A stretch of 64,000 bases of DNA from Sphingorhabdus sp. Alg231-15 (GCF_900149705.1 NZ_LT703001.1:496001-560000); one strand, 5' to 3'. Positions 9,230 to 18,590 are shown, numbered from the stretch's first letter. Made by a program: numbers and translations. The notes: generated by a model not told the origin, from the sequence alone.

Positions 9230-9414
9230 CCCTAATCTCCGGTGAATCTAATGCGCTGTTCGATACAGAGCGCCACGATAGCTAGCAAGAGTGATGATAT
9301 GTTTAAGACCGACCAATTGAAAATATTGGAAAATCTGAAATTTTCGTTGCAGAATATCGCCGTGACCATTGGACATGGTTTCGTTACTAAGCCGAGTAGC
9401 TTATAGTAGACCCG

Positions 9415-10632
9415 ATGACAGAAAGAAGTTCGGTTATGCCCATTATTCGATCAGCGGTTGTAGTGATGGCTTTGTTTGTTTCTTCGGGCGCTATTGCCGA
9501 AACTGACCCGATTCCGCCAGGCGTTGAACTTCCACGCATAGCCAGTAATTTCGATATTGAAGCTGAGATGGTTCCTGCATGGGGTGCCGGCAATATCCCT
9601 CCGAGTTCGGCGCCTGATGTTGTAGGGGCTTTCCGTTTCTTGTGTAGTCCTGGCCAAATAAGCTTTGACGACCCAATTGTGTATCCCGGAGAACCCGGAA
9701 AATCACACCTGCATCAGTTTTTTGGCAATACGCTGGCAGATGCTCATTCTACTTACGAAAGTCTGCGCACGACTGGAGATAGCACTTGCAACAATCGGTT
9801 GAACCGTTCTGCCTACTGGATGCCAGCAATGATGAATGGTCGTGGACAGGTTGTGAAACCCCATCATGTCAGCATCTATTACAAACGACTGCCAGCCTCA
9901 TCTCTGGATTGTAGGGACCGCGTAGATCGATCGAAGCAGACATGCGTATCGATACCAAGAGGGCTACGTTTCATCTTCGGCCATGATATGTTGAACAAAT
10001 CAGGAAAAAAGACCGGAAATGGTTATTTCAACTGTAAAGGCCCGACCGCAAAACCCGGTAAATACCCAGATATTGTCACGGCGGCCGAAAATTGCCCGCC
10101 AGGCAACCAGATTGGTGCACTGATCAATGCACCCAATTGCTGGGACGGAAAGAATCTCGACAGCAAGGACCATCGCAGCCACATCGCTTATCGTGTACGC
10201 GGAAATGACGGAAAGGCACGATGCCCCAAAAGCCATCCCTATCATATGCCAACCTTCACTCTGGCTGCCTGGTATGAAACCGACGAAACACTTGATGGAT
10301 CGGGAAAGTGGGATCCCGATAATCCGAGTTGGCACCTTTCGTCAGACTATATGCCGGGAATGAAGCCGGCGAAACCCGGCACCACGTTCCATACGGACTG
10401 GTTCGGCGCGTGGGACGACAAAGCGCTTGAACTATGGATCGCGCATTGCATTAATCGAATGCTCAATTGTTCCGGCGGGGATATGGGTAATGGCAAGCAA
10501 CTGAAACTGACCAACGGGTACAGGAACAATGGCAAACAGAGAATTTTCGATCCTCCGCCAACGCCACAAAATCAAGATCACAATCATGGCTCTGAAAATC
10601 AGATGAGCCATGTGGAAGCTTCTGGCTCATGA
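9415..10632 (+). CDS. Secreted DUF1996 domain protein
   Basis: The 405-residue protein has a signal peptide (cleavage likely after about residue 28, SSGAIA) and a DUF1996 domain over most of its length. Recognisable segments are DDPIVYPGEPGKSHLHQFFG (85-104), RSAYWMPA, FIFGHDM, HRSHIAY, CPKSHPYHMPTF and TFHTDWFGAWD. Ten cysteines outside the signal suggest disulfides, and histidines recurring in most conserved motifs (98, 100, 150, 151, 190, 253, 256, 274, 277, 326) suggest a metal or catalytic site. The family has no established activity. ATG 9415 was taken; ATG 9436 is also possible. It overlaps the GT2 gene by four bases (ATGA), so it belongs to the EPS operon. Confidence 0.85.
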   Translation: MTERSSVMPIIRSAVVVMALFVSSGAIAETDPIPPGVELPRIASNFDIEAEMVPAWGAGNIPPSSAPDVVGAFRFLCSPGQISFDDPIVYPGEPGKSHLHQFFGNTLADAHSTYESLRTTGDSTCNNRLNRSAYWMPAMMNGRGQVVKPHHVSIYYKRLPASSLDCRDRVDRSKQTCVSIPRGLRFIFGHDMLNKSGKKTGNGYFNCKGPTAKPGKYPDIVTAAENCPPGNQIGALINAPNCWDGKNLDSKDHRSHIAYRVRGNDGKARCPKSHPYHMPTFTLAAWYETDETLDGSGKWDPDNPSWHLSSDYMPGMKPAKPGTTFHTDWFGAWDDKALELWIAHCINRMLNCSGGDMGNGKQLKLTNGYRNNGKQRIFDPPPTPQNQDHNHGSENQMSHVEASGS

Positions 10633-11861
10633 TCAGTTTAACCGCCGGTCTGACCGGCCTGTCTTGGTTGATAGCCGCACCGTTTCTTTTGCTATTCGGC
10701 ATATTTATCATGGAGGTCGCCGCAGGCATATTCCGTACTGGCAAGGATATGGGTGATCTCACTAGTTCCAGAGAAAAACCTCTAAAAATCGCGATACTAA
10801 TACCTGCACATAACGAAGCATCGATCATATCTCGCACAATCAGTGCGCTTATCTCCGATGTTCCTGCAGAAACGAAAATATTGGTTGTCGCCGATAACTG
10901 TACCGATGATACACCATCAATTGCCCGGGCCGCTGGAGCGGCGGTGGTAGAGCGGAACAATTCAGAACTGCTCGGTAAGGGTTATGCATTGGCATTTGGC
11001 AGGGATGCGCTTGCTATGGACCCTCCGGATAGCGTTATCGTACTTGATGCCGATTGCACCCTTGGCAAGGGCAGTGCAGTCAAACTGGCGCACGCCGCCA
11101 ATCGCCTTTCGGTTCCCGTACAAGCGACGAACCTGATCCATAGCGCTTCGATAGCTTCACCTGTCGTGCAAATATCGAATTTTGCAATGTTGATGAAAAA
11201 TCTAATCCGTCAGCGCGGAATGACACGACTTGGAGGCGCGGCTCTGCTGACCGGTACGGGTATGGCATTTCCCTGGTCGATATTTGCAGATGCACGGTTG
11301 TCCAGTGGTGATCTAGCAGAAGATCTCGCACTGGGCATTAATGTTACAAAACAAGGGAATACACCCGTTTTTCTAGAGTCAGCAGGGGTATCGAGCGGAG
11401 CTGCGGCAGAAGAAGATACCCTGGTCCAGCGCACCAGATGGGAGCACGGATTTCTCACCACAGCGCGGGTTCAGGCTCTCCCTCTTGTCATCTCAGGTTT
11501 GCGGACATGGTCCAGACCGCAGGTTCTTCTGGGATTGCATCTCCTCGTTCCGCCGCTCGCCTTGTTGTTCGCAAGTGGGTTTACCCTAGTCATCACCACT
11601 GGCCTTTTGACATTGTTGGGTGCCTCCCCCCTGCCCTTCCTAATTCTTTCGATCACGCTGACAACCGCGGCGACGGCGACGATCGCGGTCTGGCTCCTAG
11701 AGGGGCGCCGAACATTATCGGCCAGTGCATTGATCCGGATACCATTTTACATATTGTGGAAAATACCTGTCTATCTCAAACTGTTCGGTGGAAGTGAGAC
11801 GCGTTGGATACGCACACGGCGCTCTGGAGAAAAAAATAGTTCAGGTTCAGTGGACGAATAG
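10629..11861 (+). CDS. Membrane glycosyltransferase family 2
   Basis: A 410-residue inverting transferase with an N-terminal membrane helix (about 10-33), a GT-A domain and three or so C-terminal helices (about 305-385). Motifs: IPAHNEASII at the nucleotide site, VVADNCTDDT, metal-binding DADCTL, and the late ED/RWEHG segments (LAEDLAL and QRTRWEHGFL) of processive-like GT2 enzymes. It probably acts on lipid-linked or nascent polysaccharide at the inner membrane. It is coupled to the DUF1996 gene by a 4-base overlap and is convergent with wecG. Confidence 0.88.
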   Translation: MISLTAGLTGLSWLIAAPFLLLFGIFIMEVAAGIFRTGKDMGDLTSSREKPLKIAILIPAHNEASIISRTISALISDVPAETKILVVADNCTDDTPSIARAAGAAVVERNNSELLGKGYALAFGRDALAMDPPDSVIVLDADCTLGKGSAVKLAHAANRLSVPVQATNLIHSASIASPVVQISNFAMLMKNLIRQRGMTRLGGAALLTGTGMAFPWSIFADARLSSGDLAEDLALGINVTKQGNTPVFLESAGVSSGAAAEEDTLVQRTRWEHGFLTTARVQALPLVISGLRTWSRPQVLLGLHLLVPPLALLFASGFTLVITTGLLTLLGASPLPFLILSITLTTAATATIAVWLLEGRRTLSASALIRIPFYILWKIPVYLKLFGGSETRWIRTRRSGEKNSSGSVDE

Positions 11862-11881
11862 TCTATTTGGGACCGATCAGG

Positions 11882-12691
11882 TTAATTTTTACCAGATCCA
11901 TTGTGATCGATGAATATCTTGAAAATTCGGGGTCCCTCAACCAGATAGCGTCGCCATAGCCGCGATGGCTCGCTAAGTAGACGAAAAGCCCATTCCATAC
12001 CGGCTTTCTGGATCCAAACTGGGGCACGCTTTTTGGCCGAAGTAATAAATTCAAGAGATGCTCCGATGCACAGACCTACACCTCTACATTTGCCCGATTT
12101 CAGACATTGATGGGCAATAATCTCACTTTGCGGCGCTCCAATGGCAAACAGAACATAGTTTGCATTGGCGTCTTCAACAAAAGTAACGATATCTGCCATT
12201 GCTTCAGGATTGTTCAGCACGCCCATTGGAGGAACATGCTGGACATAGTCAGGAGAAGGATAAAGTCTCGAGATATCCGTTAGTAAACCGGTGTCGCCGC
12301 CAACAATCGCAACACGGTCTGCGGATGTCAGTTCATGTTGAAATAGGGCTGCAGTAAGGTCGCTGCCAGGAACTACGGTCAGACTAATGCCTGCAAAGCG
12401 CGCCAGAGCGCGAACAACCCTACTGTCGCACAAGGTGAGAGCGGCCGCATCATAGGCCTCTCGAAACAAATCGTTTCGCGGCTCCGAAATGTCGGGGTAG
12501 AGGGTCACAAAATGATCAACATTTGGCGTAACCACGTACGAAAAATTGCCCGCATGAGCCAGATTAGCTACCCTGTGAATAGCCTGTTGCAGGTTTAGCG
12601 GAGCCATTTGAATGCCCAAAAAGGGAATTGTAACTAAGTCCTCCGCGGGCATGGTCAACTGATCAGAAGAGGCACCAATGTCTGATGTCAT
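11882..12691 (-). CDS. WecG/TagA/CpsF family glycosyltransferase (GT26)
   Basis: This 269-residue enzyme usually adds the second sugar to a polyprenyl-diphosphate-linked first sugar. Family landmarks in order: TPNVDHFV (about 55-62), LCDSRVV (DG in most relatives, DS here), VVPGSDL, VAIVGGDTG, GAPQSE, CIGASLEFI, and the C-terminal KRAPVWIQKAGMEW followed by the amphipathic RLLSEPSRLWRRYL membrane-association segment. ATG 12691 overlaps the TGA of the TPR gene by four bases. A second copy of the C-terminal segment occurs in the fusion at the right edge of the window. Confidence 0.9.
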   Translation of the reverse strand: MTSDIGASSDQLTMPAEDLVTIPFLGIQMAPLNLQQAIHRVANLAHAGNFSYVVTPNVDHFVTLYPDISEPRNDLFREAYDAAALTLCDSRVVRALARFAGISLTVVPGSDLTAALFQHELTSADRVAIVGGDTGLLTDISRLYPSPDYVQHVPPMGVLNNPEAMADIVTFVEDANANYVLFAIGAPQSEIIAHQCLKSGKCRGVGLCIGASLEFITSAKKRAPVWIQKAGMEWAFRLLSEPSRLWRRYLVEGPRIFKIFIDHNGSGKN

Positions 12692-14274
12692 TGCAAACGC
12701 CCGAAAAGACCACGTGTCGGCGGCGTACCGGGCGGCAAATCTATCGCAAAAATTACTCCTGCTATTTGTTCACCCTTAAGGGCATCCAGCTTACAGCTGT
12801 CCAGACCGGCCTTCTCGCAAGTATCTCCGTAAAGACGCCAGGCGCGGATGGATGCAGGCGTATCCCGCGCATAAGTGCGTGTCGCCGCGATCGCCCGCCC
12901 CCGATCGCCATTCTCAATCAAGAACCGGCTATAAGCTCCAAATAAAACAGGATCTTGCGGGATGAGCTTGACGGCGTCTGCAAACACCCGCTTGGCTCCG
13001 TTTCGTTCATTTTTCGCGACATAAACATCTGCCAAACTGAGATAACCCGGCACAAATTTTGGATTGTCCCTGATGATTATCTGCGCATCATTGATGGCTT
13101 GCGCAAAGTCTTTCTTTTCCAGACTTTGCTTGACCCGGACCAGCAGAGCATCAGCATTGGTTTCATCATTCTCCAAGAGGACCGAGGCCATGTCATAGGC
13201 TTCATCAGCCTCGCCGAGTTTTTCAAGAGTTCGGGCAAAAAGAGCTCTGGGTTCTGGCCAGAAACCGGAAGACACAGAGCGCAGAATGCGCCTCGCCTGT
13301 TCAGGCTTATCAACCGCCAGCAAATAGCGGGCAATTGCAACGCGAGATTCCAGCGAACCTTCTTGCGAAAGAAATTCCACAAGATTTTCATTGAGTGGCT
13401 GCGGGTCATATTCGAGCCACAAGCCGGTCATCATGGTCAATGGTCGCTTTTCATCCAGATTGTTGCGGAGCATCTCTTCAATAAGTGCTCGAGCCTGCGC
13501 AATATCGCCCGATTTATAGAGGGTATTGGCATAATCAATCCGTAAGGCCATATCATCGGGTCTGTGAACCAACAACCTTTCAAAGGTCGCTTTCATTTCA
13601 AGAAGATTGCTGGTTTCACGATAAAGCTCGATCAGTGTCATATCGACGCCTTGTGAATATTTCTTGTCGGGCGACGTCTTTTGCAACATTGCGATAGCAT
13701 CAGCCGGATTACCGGTTAACGCCATTGTCCTGGCCTTCAAAATAGTCCCAGCTTCATCACCAGGTCGAGCTACCAAAATGCGTTCGGCAAAACCCAAAGC
13801 TTCTTCATGCTTCCTTCTCACCAGTGCGATGAGACCCTTGGTTAACATGGCTTCAGGCAGTTCGGGGGAAAATGAAAGCATCGCATCGGCAGCGCGCTCG
13901 GCATCCTGCAGGTAACCAGTCTGCAGCCCCAATTGTGAAACGGCTTGCAATGCCTCCGGATTTGCAGCTTCCAGTGACAAGGCATCTGAATAGGCCAGAA
14001 AAGCATCGCGCGGGCGTCCGGAGGCCAGCTCTATCCTCCCTTTTAGGATGTGCAGACTGGGAATATCATCACGTAGCGCTATCGCTTCGGTTATCGATTT
14101 GCGCGCTTCATAGAAATTTCGCTCGTCGAAATATTGCTGCGCGACGGTGCCAGCTTCCATTGCGTTTTCGGCAGAAGATCCACATGCTCCTAGCAAAGAC
14201 ACGAAAAATGCCGCCGCAATTGTGGCGTTAATCTTTCGAATCGGTCTTGTTAAGGATATATTGTGTCGTATCAT
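12688..14274 (-). CDS. TPR-repeat lipoprotein of an exosortase/EPS locus (PrsT-like)
   Basis: A 528-residue lipoprotein: basic N-terminus, hydrophobic stretch and lipobox LLGAC (Cys31), then tetratricopeptide repeats along nearly the whole length (for example PDKKYSQGVDMTLIELYRET and NPKFVPGYLSLADVYVAKNE). PEP-CTERM loci often encode a TPR lipoprotein (PrsT, usually near 900 residues); this one is shorter and keeps only the general design. It presumably scaffolds export or assembly in the periplasm. ATG 14274 lies inside a perfect 12-base palindrome and lacks a clear Shine-Dalgarno. It diverges from the export operon and is translationally coupled to wecG. Confidence 0.82.
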   Translation of the reverse strand: MIRHNISLTRPIRKINATIAAAFFVSLLGACGSSAENAMEAGTVAQQYFDERNFYEARKSITEAIALRDDIPSLHILKGRIELASGRPRDAFLAYSDALSLEAANPEALQAVSQLGLQTGYLQDAERAADAMLSFSPELPEAMLTKGLIALVRRKHEEALGFAERILVARPGDEAGTILKARTMALTGNPADAIAMLQKTSPDKKYSQGVDMTLIELYRETSNLLEMKATFERLLVHRPDDMALRIDYANTLYKSGDIAQARALIEEMLRNNLDEKRPLTMMTGLWLEYDPQPLNENLVEFLSQEGSLESRVAIARYLLAVDKPEQARRILRSVSSGFWPEPRALFARTLEKLGEADEAYDMASVLLENDETNADALLVRVKQSLEKKDFAQAINDAQIIIRDNPKFVPGYLSLADVYVAKNERNGAKRVFADAVKLIPQDPVLFGAYSRFLIENGDRGRAIAATRTYARDTPASIRAWRLYGDTCEKAGLDSCKLDALKGEQIAGVIFAIDLPPGTPPTRGLFGRLQ

Positions 14275-14279
14275 GATAC
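14268..14279. repeat. Perfect palindrome over the TPR-lipoprotein start codon
   Basis: GTATCATGATAC is a perfect 12-base palindrome that contains the start codon of the leftward TPR gene and lies in the divergent region before the Wza-like gene. The site and position would suit a repressor operator, but no regulator is known for it and chance cannot be excluded. Confidence 0.4.
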
Positions 14280-14442
14280 ATATGTGTCACAGTTGAACTG
14301 GCTAAATTGTGGGATATTTCCGTAAAAATTGCGGTTAAGTGAGATGGTCCGATGCGAATAGCTATGTTTTGCGGTGGCAAGGTTTAATATTAGGTTATAT
14401 AGCACTCCGCTGTGAAGTTGAAATGATGGATGAGTAATATCA

Positions 14443-15057
14443 ATGAAGAATCTAATATTGGCCATGATATTCGCGCTGGTCTCTGTTCCCGGCTATGCGC
14501 AATCCAATCAGCCTGCTCCTGATTCCGCTACGGCCCCAGCTACAACGCAGACAGCTTATCGGATCAATGCTGGTGACGACATTGAAGTTTATGTTTGGGG
14601 CGAAGAACGTCTCCAGCGGCAAATCCGCGTATTGCCTGACGGCACTTTTTCATTTCCGCTCGTTGGACGGATCGAGGCTGAAGGCAAATTACCATATGAG
14701 ATTGAGTCCGTTGTCAGCAAAGGATTAGAGAACCAATATCGGGGACAAGTGCCGCAAGTAACTGTGTCGGTAAGCTCACCTACGGGAATGCAGTTTTCGG
14801 TCATGGGACGTGTGAATTCACCCGGCAATTTTTCACCAGGTCGCTACATTAATCTGCTGGAAGCCCTAAGTATGGCTGGCGGACCCAGTCAGTTTGCGGA
14901 TCTCGATGGTATATCGATTGTCCGCAAAACCCCACAGGGCTTGACCACGGTCAGAACCAGACTGGGTGGACTTTTTAAGCGGAGTGGGGCGGCAAACGCT
15001 GTATCAAAACGGGCCATTCCGAATATTCAATCTGGGGACACGATCATCGTGCCATAA
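14443..15057 (+). CDS. Polysaccharide export protein, short Wza-like, periplasmic
   Basis: The 204-residue protein has a signal peptide (cleavage near YAQ, residue 20), a Poly_export domain at about 36-112 (YRINAGDDIEVYVWGE, LPDGTFSFPLVGRI) and an SLBB-like domain at about 115-170 (GMQFSVMGRVNSPGNF). Wza-type proteins form the periplasmic/outer-membrane conduit for EPS. It has no cysteine at all, so it is not a lipoprotein, and it lacks the C-terminal helix of E. coli Wza. The pore is therefore more likely supplied by the neighbouring beta-barrel. It is the first gene of the rightward export operon. Confidence 0.9.
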   Translation: MKNLILAMIFALVSVPGYAQSNQPAPDSATAPATTQTAYRINAGDDIEVYVWGEERLQRQIRVLPDGTFSFPLVGRIEAEGKLPYEIESVVSKGLENQYRGQVPQVTVSVSSPTGMQFSVMGRVNSPGNFSPGRYINLLEALSMAGGPSQFADLDGISIVRKTPQGLTTVRTRLGGLFKRSGAANAVSKRAIPNIQSGDTIIVP

Positions 15058-15086
15058 AAGGGCATTCTTGGGGGAAGGATAAAATC

Positions 15087-16286
15087 TTGCATAGATCTAT
15101 TTATTACAAAAGCCCGCTGACATTAGCGGCAGGTAGCCTGCTTTGCGCAACACCAGCCATGGCAGAGACAACTTTCGTCACTGATGTATCCGTAGGTGCT
15201 GGCGCTTCAACCAACCCTTATCTGGAAGATGGACCGGTAGAATCAACAGCAAGCGCATCAATTAGCGTTGCGCCAAGCCTTGTCATTACAGAGTCTGTGA
15301 CAACATTCAAACTTCGCGGATTTGCGCGGCTTGAGGAATATGAAGAAGATTTTCGGACGAATAATGCCTATGGCGTGAGCGGTAGTGTCGAACATGGTCT
15401 GACAGACAGAACAGATTTGCGCGCCCGTTTGGGGTATAGCGGCAGCATTGTCGGGATTAACGACGCCTTCTTTAATCCCCCCGATGTTGTCGACGATAAT
15501 TTTCTTACGCCGATTGCGGATGATATAGCCTTGAACGGTCTAAATCAGCGGCGGCATAGTTTTCAGACCGGCATCGGAATCTCGCATAGCTTCTCCCCGC
15601 TCGACAGCATTAGCGCAGATGTGGGAGCAACAGCTATTCGCTTCAGCGGCTCGGGCGTGCAAAACGAGTATAATTTTTTCAACCAAAATATCGGTTATTC
15701 GCGAGTTCTGTCTGACAGAACTTCTATAGGAGCGTCGCTTGGCCTTGGCGAAGTCAATTATCTCGGTCAAAGGCAGGGTGATTCAACCATTATCACACCG
15801 ACGGTCAATATTACGCACCAGATATCAGAGGATTTCACGATTACTGCTTCTGCAGGTGTATCGTTTTCGGATGCGAAAAACCTGATTGGATCAACGAAGT
15901 CCTCTGATCTGTCAGCATCATTTAGTCTCTGCCGTACCGGAGAAACAAACAATCTATGCCTCGGTGCTAGCCGACAAACTTTGCCTACATCCTTTGACGG
16001 CGTTCGTTCGCAAACATCCTTCACCCTTGGGTATAGCCAGACCCTGAATCGCACGGACAGCGTGAATTTGAACCTGGGCTATTCGCGGTCCTCCAACTCC
16101 ATTCAGGGATTGTCAGACGATTTTGACTATCTGCGGAGTTCAGCGACCTATAATCATAAATTCTCCGAAAGATTTACGGGGTTTGTATCTGCAGGCTATT
16201 CCGACTCTTACCAAACGGGTATAAACCGGCGAGCGAATACTCAGGTGAGCATCGGCATCAGACTAAAATTTGGTAATAATAGATGA
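15087..16286 (+). CDS. Outer-membrane beta-barrel protein of the EPS export operon
   Basis: The 399-residue protein has a signal peptide ending ATPAMA (about residue 27) and then alternating polar/hydrophobic strands with aromatic ends, for example FKLRGFARLEEYEEDF, FTGFVSAGYSDSYQT and the final QVSIGIRLKFGNNR. This fits a 16-18 stranded barrel and the outer-membrane component seen in PEP-CTERM/EPS loci. The start is TTG 15087, supported by AAGGAT at 15075-15080 with six-base spacing; there is no better ATG. It overlaps the Wzz gene by four bases. It probably forms the outer-membrane exit for the polymer. Confidence 0.82.
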   Translation: MHRSIYYKSPLTLAAGSLLCATPAMAETTFVTDVSVGAGASTNPYLEDGPVESTASASISVAPSLVITESVTTFKLRGFARLEEYEEDFRTNNAYGVSGSVEHGLTDRTDLRARLGYSGSIVGINDAFFNPPDVVDDNFLTPIADDIALNGLNQRRHSFQTGIGISHSFSPLDSISADVGATAIRFSGSGVQNEYNFFNQNIGYSRVLSDRTSIGASLGLGEVNYLGQRQGDSTIITPTVNITHQISEDFTITASAGVSFSDAKNLIGSTKSSDLSASFSLCRTGETNNLCLGASRQTLPTSFDGVRSQTSFTLGYSQTLNRTDSVNLNLGYSRSSNSIQGLSDDFDYLRSSATYNHKFSERFTGFVSAGYSDSYQTGINRRANTQVSIGIRLKFGNNR

Positions 16287-17731
16287 ACTTAGACAATCTC
16301 GACGATCAGGAATTTGATGGCGGTAACTTTCTGTCTCAAGTGCCGGTTATTATCTGGCAGCGCAAGTGGCTGTTAGTCATTCCCTTTCTGCTATGCTTGG
16401 CTGCAGGCATCGCAGCTTATTTCCTGTTGCCGACCGTTTATCGTTCGCAAGCTATTTTGCTCGTGCAGTCCGCGCAATTGCCGGACGATGTCGCTGGTGA
16501 CGGCGCAAATGAGATAGTCGACCGCAGGATCGCAAGAATCCGACAACAGGTACTCAGCCGTCCAGGCCTGATCGATCTAATCAACAAATATGAACTCTAT
16601 CCTTCGGAAAGAGGCAGCGACCCGCTTTCCGAAATTGTCGGAAATATGCGCGAATCTGTGTCAATCTCGCCAATGTCTGCAGATATTCAGCGCAGCGGCC
16701 GCGGACAAAGTTCGACGATCGCCTTCGCCCTCGCCTTTGAATATTCTGACCCGGTGAAAGCCCAGAGTGTTGCTCAGGATTTGACCGAGCAGGTTCTGCA
16801 ACTGGATTCCAGTGTGAGCTCTGAACAGGCCAGCAGTACCGAGGAGTTTTTGACGGATCAGGCGGCGGGCCTTCAGTTACAGATTCAGGAACTCGAGAAC
16901 CAGATCGCAATGATCAAGGCTGAAAATGGTAGCGTTCTTTCCAATAGCGGAATGATGGTCGGCGGCGGCAGTGGTGGATATGATGTTCAGATCGGCGCAC
17001 TACAGAGAGAAAATTCACAACTCATTGCACAACGTGACGATGCGCTGAAATCCTCTAATCGCGATCCCGTTGTGGCTGGTGCGGAGCAACAGCTTGCTGG
17101 TGCAAAAGCCGTTTATTCAGACAATCACCCCGACGTAATCATTGCAAAACAGCGCTTGGAAGAAGCAAAAGCTCTGGCTGAGCAGAACATTTCCAAGCTG
17201 CCAGTCGATACAATCAATCAGCAAATTGCGTTCAACAATTCGCAGATTGCAACGCTGCGCTCAGCGAAGGCGTCCGACAATGCCCGGATGTCTGCTTCAC
17301 TCAATGCTCAAGCACAGGCACCCTTGGTATTGCAGCAGATCAATCAATTGCAACAAAGACTGAATGGCCTGAACGAGCAATATCAAACAGTGTCCGGTCG
17401 GTTGCTCGCAGCACAAGCTGGCGTGAAGGCGGAAAACGAGCAGATGGGCGAGCGGTTATCGGTTATCGATCCGCCCGTTATTCCAGATCAGCCATCGTCA
17501 CCAGATTGGTTGCTATTGGCCGGTGGCGGTTTGGCGTCCGGCCTTGCGCTTGGTTTCTTGCTGGTATTCGGAACCGAATTGTTTCTTCAACCCATTCGCG
17601 ATCCCAAGACCATTTCAAACGCGTTGGGAGCCGCGCCCTTGGTCGTTGTACCGACCATTAAAGAGGAAAATGAAGAAAAAGCGGGCTGGACTTTCTGGCC
17701 CTTTCGGCGCCGCGAAGCCCATGCTGACTAG
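16283..17731 (+). CDS. Polysaccharide chain-length determinant (Wzz/GumC family)
   Basis: A 482-residue inner-membrane protein with two membrane helices (about 31-51 and 405-428) flanking a long periplasmic region. That region is predicted coiled coil (about 175-380: SEQASSTEEFLTDQAAGLQL, QLQQRLNGLNEQYQ). The N-terminal Wzz domain contains the usual YRSQAILLV. PCP-2 proteins of this size set polymer length and link the inner-membrane polymerase to the export channel. No fused kinase domain is present; a separate BY-kinase follows 37 bases downstream. Confidence 0.9.
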   Translation: MNLDNLDDQEFDGGNFLSQVPVIIWQRKWLLVIPFLLCLAAGIAAYFLLPTVYRSQAILLVQSAQLPDDVAGDGANEIVDRRIARIRQQVLSRPGLIDLINKYELYPSERGSDPLSEIVGNMRESVSISPMSADIQRSGRGQSSTIAFALAFEYSDPVKAQSVAQDLTEQVLQLDSSVSSEQASSTEEFLTDQAAGLQLQIQELENQIAMIKAENGSVLSNSGMMVGGGSGGYDVQIGALQRENSQLIAQRDDALKSSNRDPVVAGAEQQLAGAKAVYSDNHPDVIIAKQRLEEAKALAEQNISKLPVDTINQQIAFNNSQIATLRSAKASDNARMSASLNAQAQAPLVLQQINQLQQRLNGLNEQYQTVSGRLLAAQAGVKAENEQMGERLSVIDPPVIPDQPSSPDWLLLAGGGLASGLALGFLLVFGTELFLQPIRDPKTISNALGAAPLVVVPTIKEENEEKAGWTFWPFRRREAHAD

Positions 17732-17768
17732 TTTTTAATCCAATCCCATTATTTTTGGAAATTATTCT

Positions 17769-18563
17769 GTGTCCAACACCATTGAAAAACCAAACGACTT
17801 CGCTGCCCCTGTAGTCATTCCGCATCCTGCGCAACTTGACGCCCTAATGCCGGTAGACGATACGCTGGAAACAAATCACATTGTCGGCTTTGATGGCAAT
17901 GATATTCGATCACGGCCTTTTAATTTGTTGCGCTCCCAAGTTATCAAAACGCTGGAAGCCAACAACTGGAAGCTATTTGGATTGACATCCGCTACTCCGG
18001 CTGCTGGTAAGTCGTTTCTATCCTTGAATCTGGCTGCTGCATTATCGCGATTGTCAGATAAAACAATCTACCTGTTCGATCTGGATTTACGGAGGGGATC
18101 ACTTGCTGATGCTCTGGGTATTGAAGGCAAGGTTGGTCTGGGTGAATTTTTATCCGGCAAGACTGATGATCTGCATTCTGTTGGACATCGGGTCGGCGAC
18201 GGTAATCTGGCACTTTTCCCGTGCTACAGAGTGAAAAGCAATTCAGCTGAGCTGCTCGCGAGTAAACGCTTTGAAGCCCTAATGGCGGCAATCAAGAATC
18301 TACCAGATGATGTTATCGTTATTTGTGATTTGCCACCGGCTTTCGCAAATGATGATACAATTATGATTGCTCAGTTTCTTGACGCATATATGCTGGTTAT
18401 CGAACAAGGCATCACGACCAAGAAACAGATGAACAATACCGTTTCACTTTTAAATCCTACACCTTGTTTGGGAACTGTTTTAAACCGCTATGTAGGCGGA
18501 TTGATAGATCCTTATGGTTATGGCTATGGAAGCGGCGCTTATAACAAATATTATTCTGGCTGA
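17769..18563 (+). CDS. BY-kinase-like (CpsD/CapB) ATPase with tyrosine-rich tail
   Basis: This 264-residue cytoplasmic protein partners with Wzz to control polymerisation. P-loop: SATPAAGKSF (74-83). Walker A': FDLDLRRG (103-110). Walker B: VIVICDLPP (182-190). The extreme C-terminus carries six tyrosines (249, 251, 253, 258, 261, 262) interspersed with glycine, the site of autophosphorylation in bacterial tyrosine kinases. The start is GTG 17769, with only a weak upstream purine run. It is the last gene of the export operon and is followed by a hairpin that covers its stop codon. Confidence 0.88.
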   Translation: MSNTIEKPNDFAAPVVIPHPAQLDALMPVDDTLETNHIVGFDGNDIRSRPFNLLRSQVIKTLEANNWKLFGLTSATPAAGKSFLSLNLAAALSRLSDKTIYLFDLDLRRGSLADALGIEGKVGLGEFLSGKTDDLHSVGHRVGDGNLALFPCYRVKSNSAELLASKRFEALMAAIKNLPDDVIVICDLPPAFANDDTIMIAQFLDAYMLVIEQGITTKKQMNNTVSLLNPTPCLGTVLNRYVGGLIDPYGYGYGSGAYNKYYSG

Positions 18564-18590
18564 TATTCTTCCGCCTCAGCGGAAATCAGC
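18559..18590. terminator. Hairpin over two convergent stop codons, possible bidirectional terminator
   Basis: Outer arms GCTGAT/ATCAGC (18559-18564, 18585-18590) and inner arms TTCCGC/GCGGAA (18569-18574, 18579-18584) enclose a CTCA loop, with a 4-base bulge on the left. The structure contains both the TGA of the BY-kinase gene and the TGA of the convergent methyltransferase-like gene. There is no strong T-tract, so terminator function is inferred from position. Confidence 0.45.

Noticed and set aside
9362-9409. Short plus-strand frames between the decarboxylase and DUF1996 genes
   Set aside because: No ribosome site and no recognisable peptide; more likely promoter sequence.
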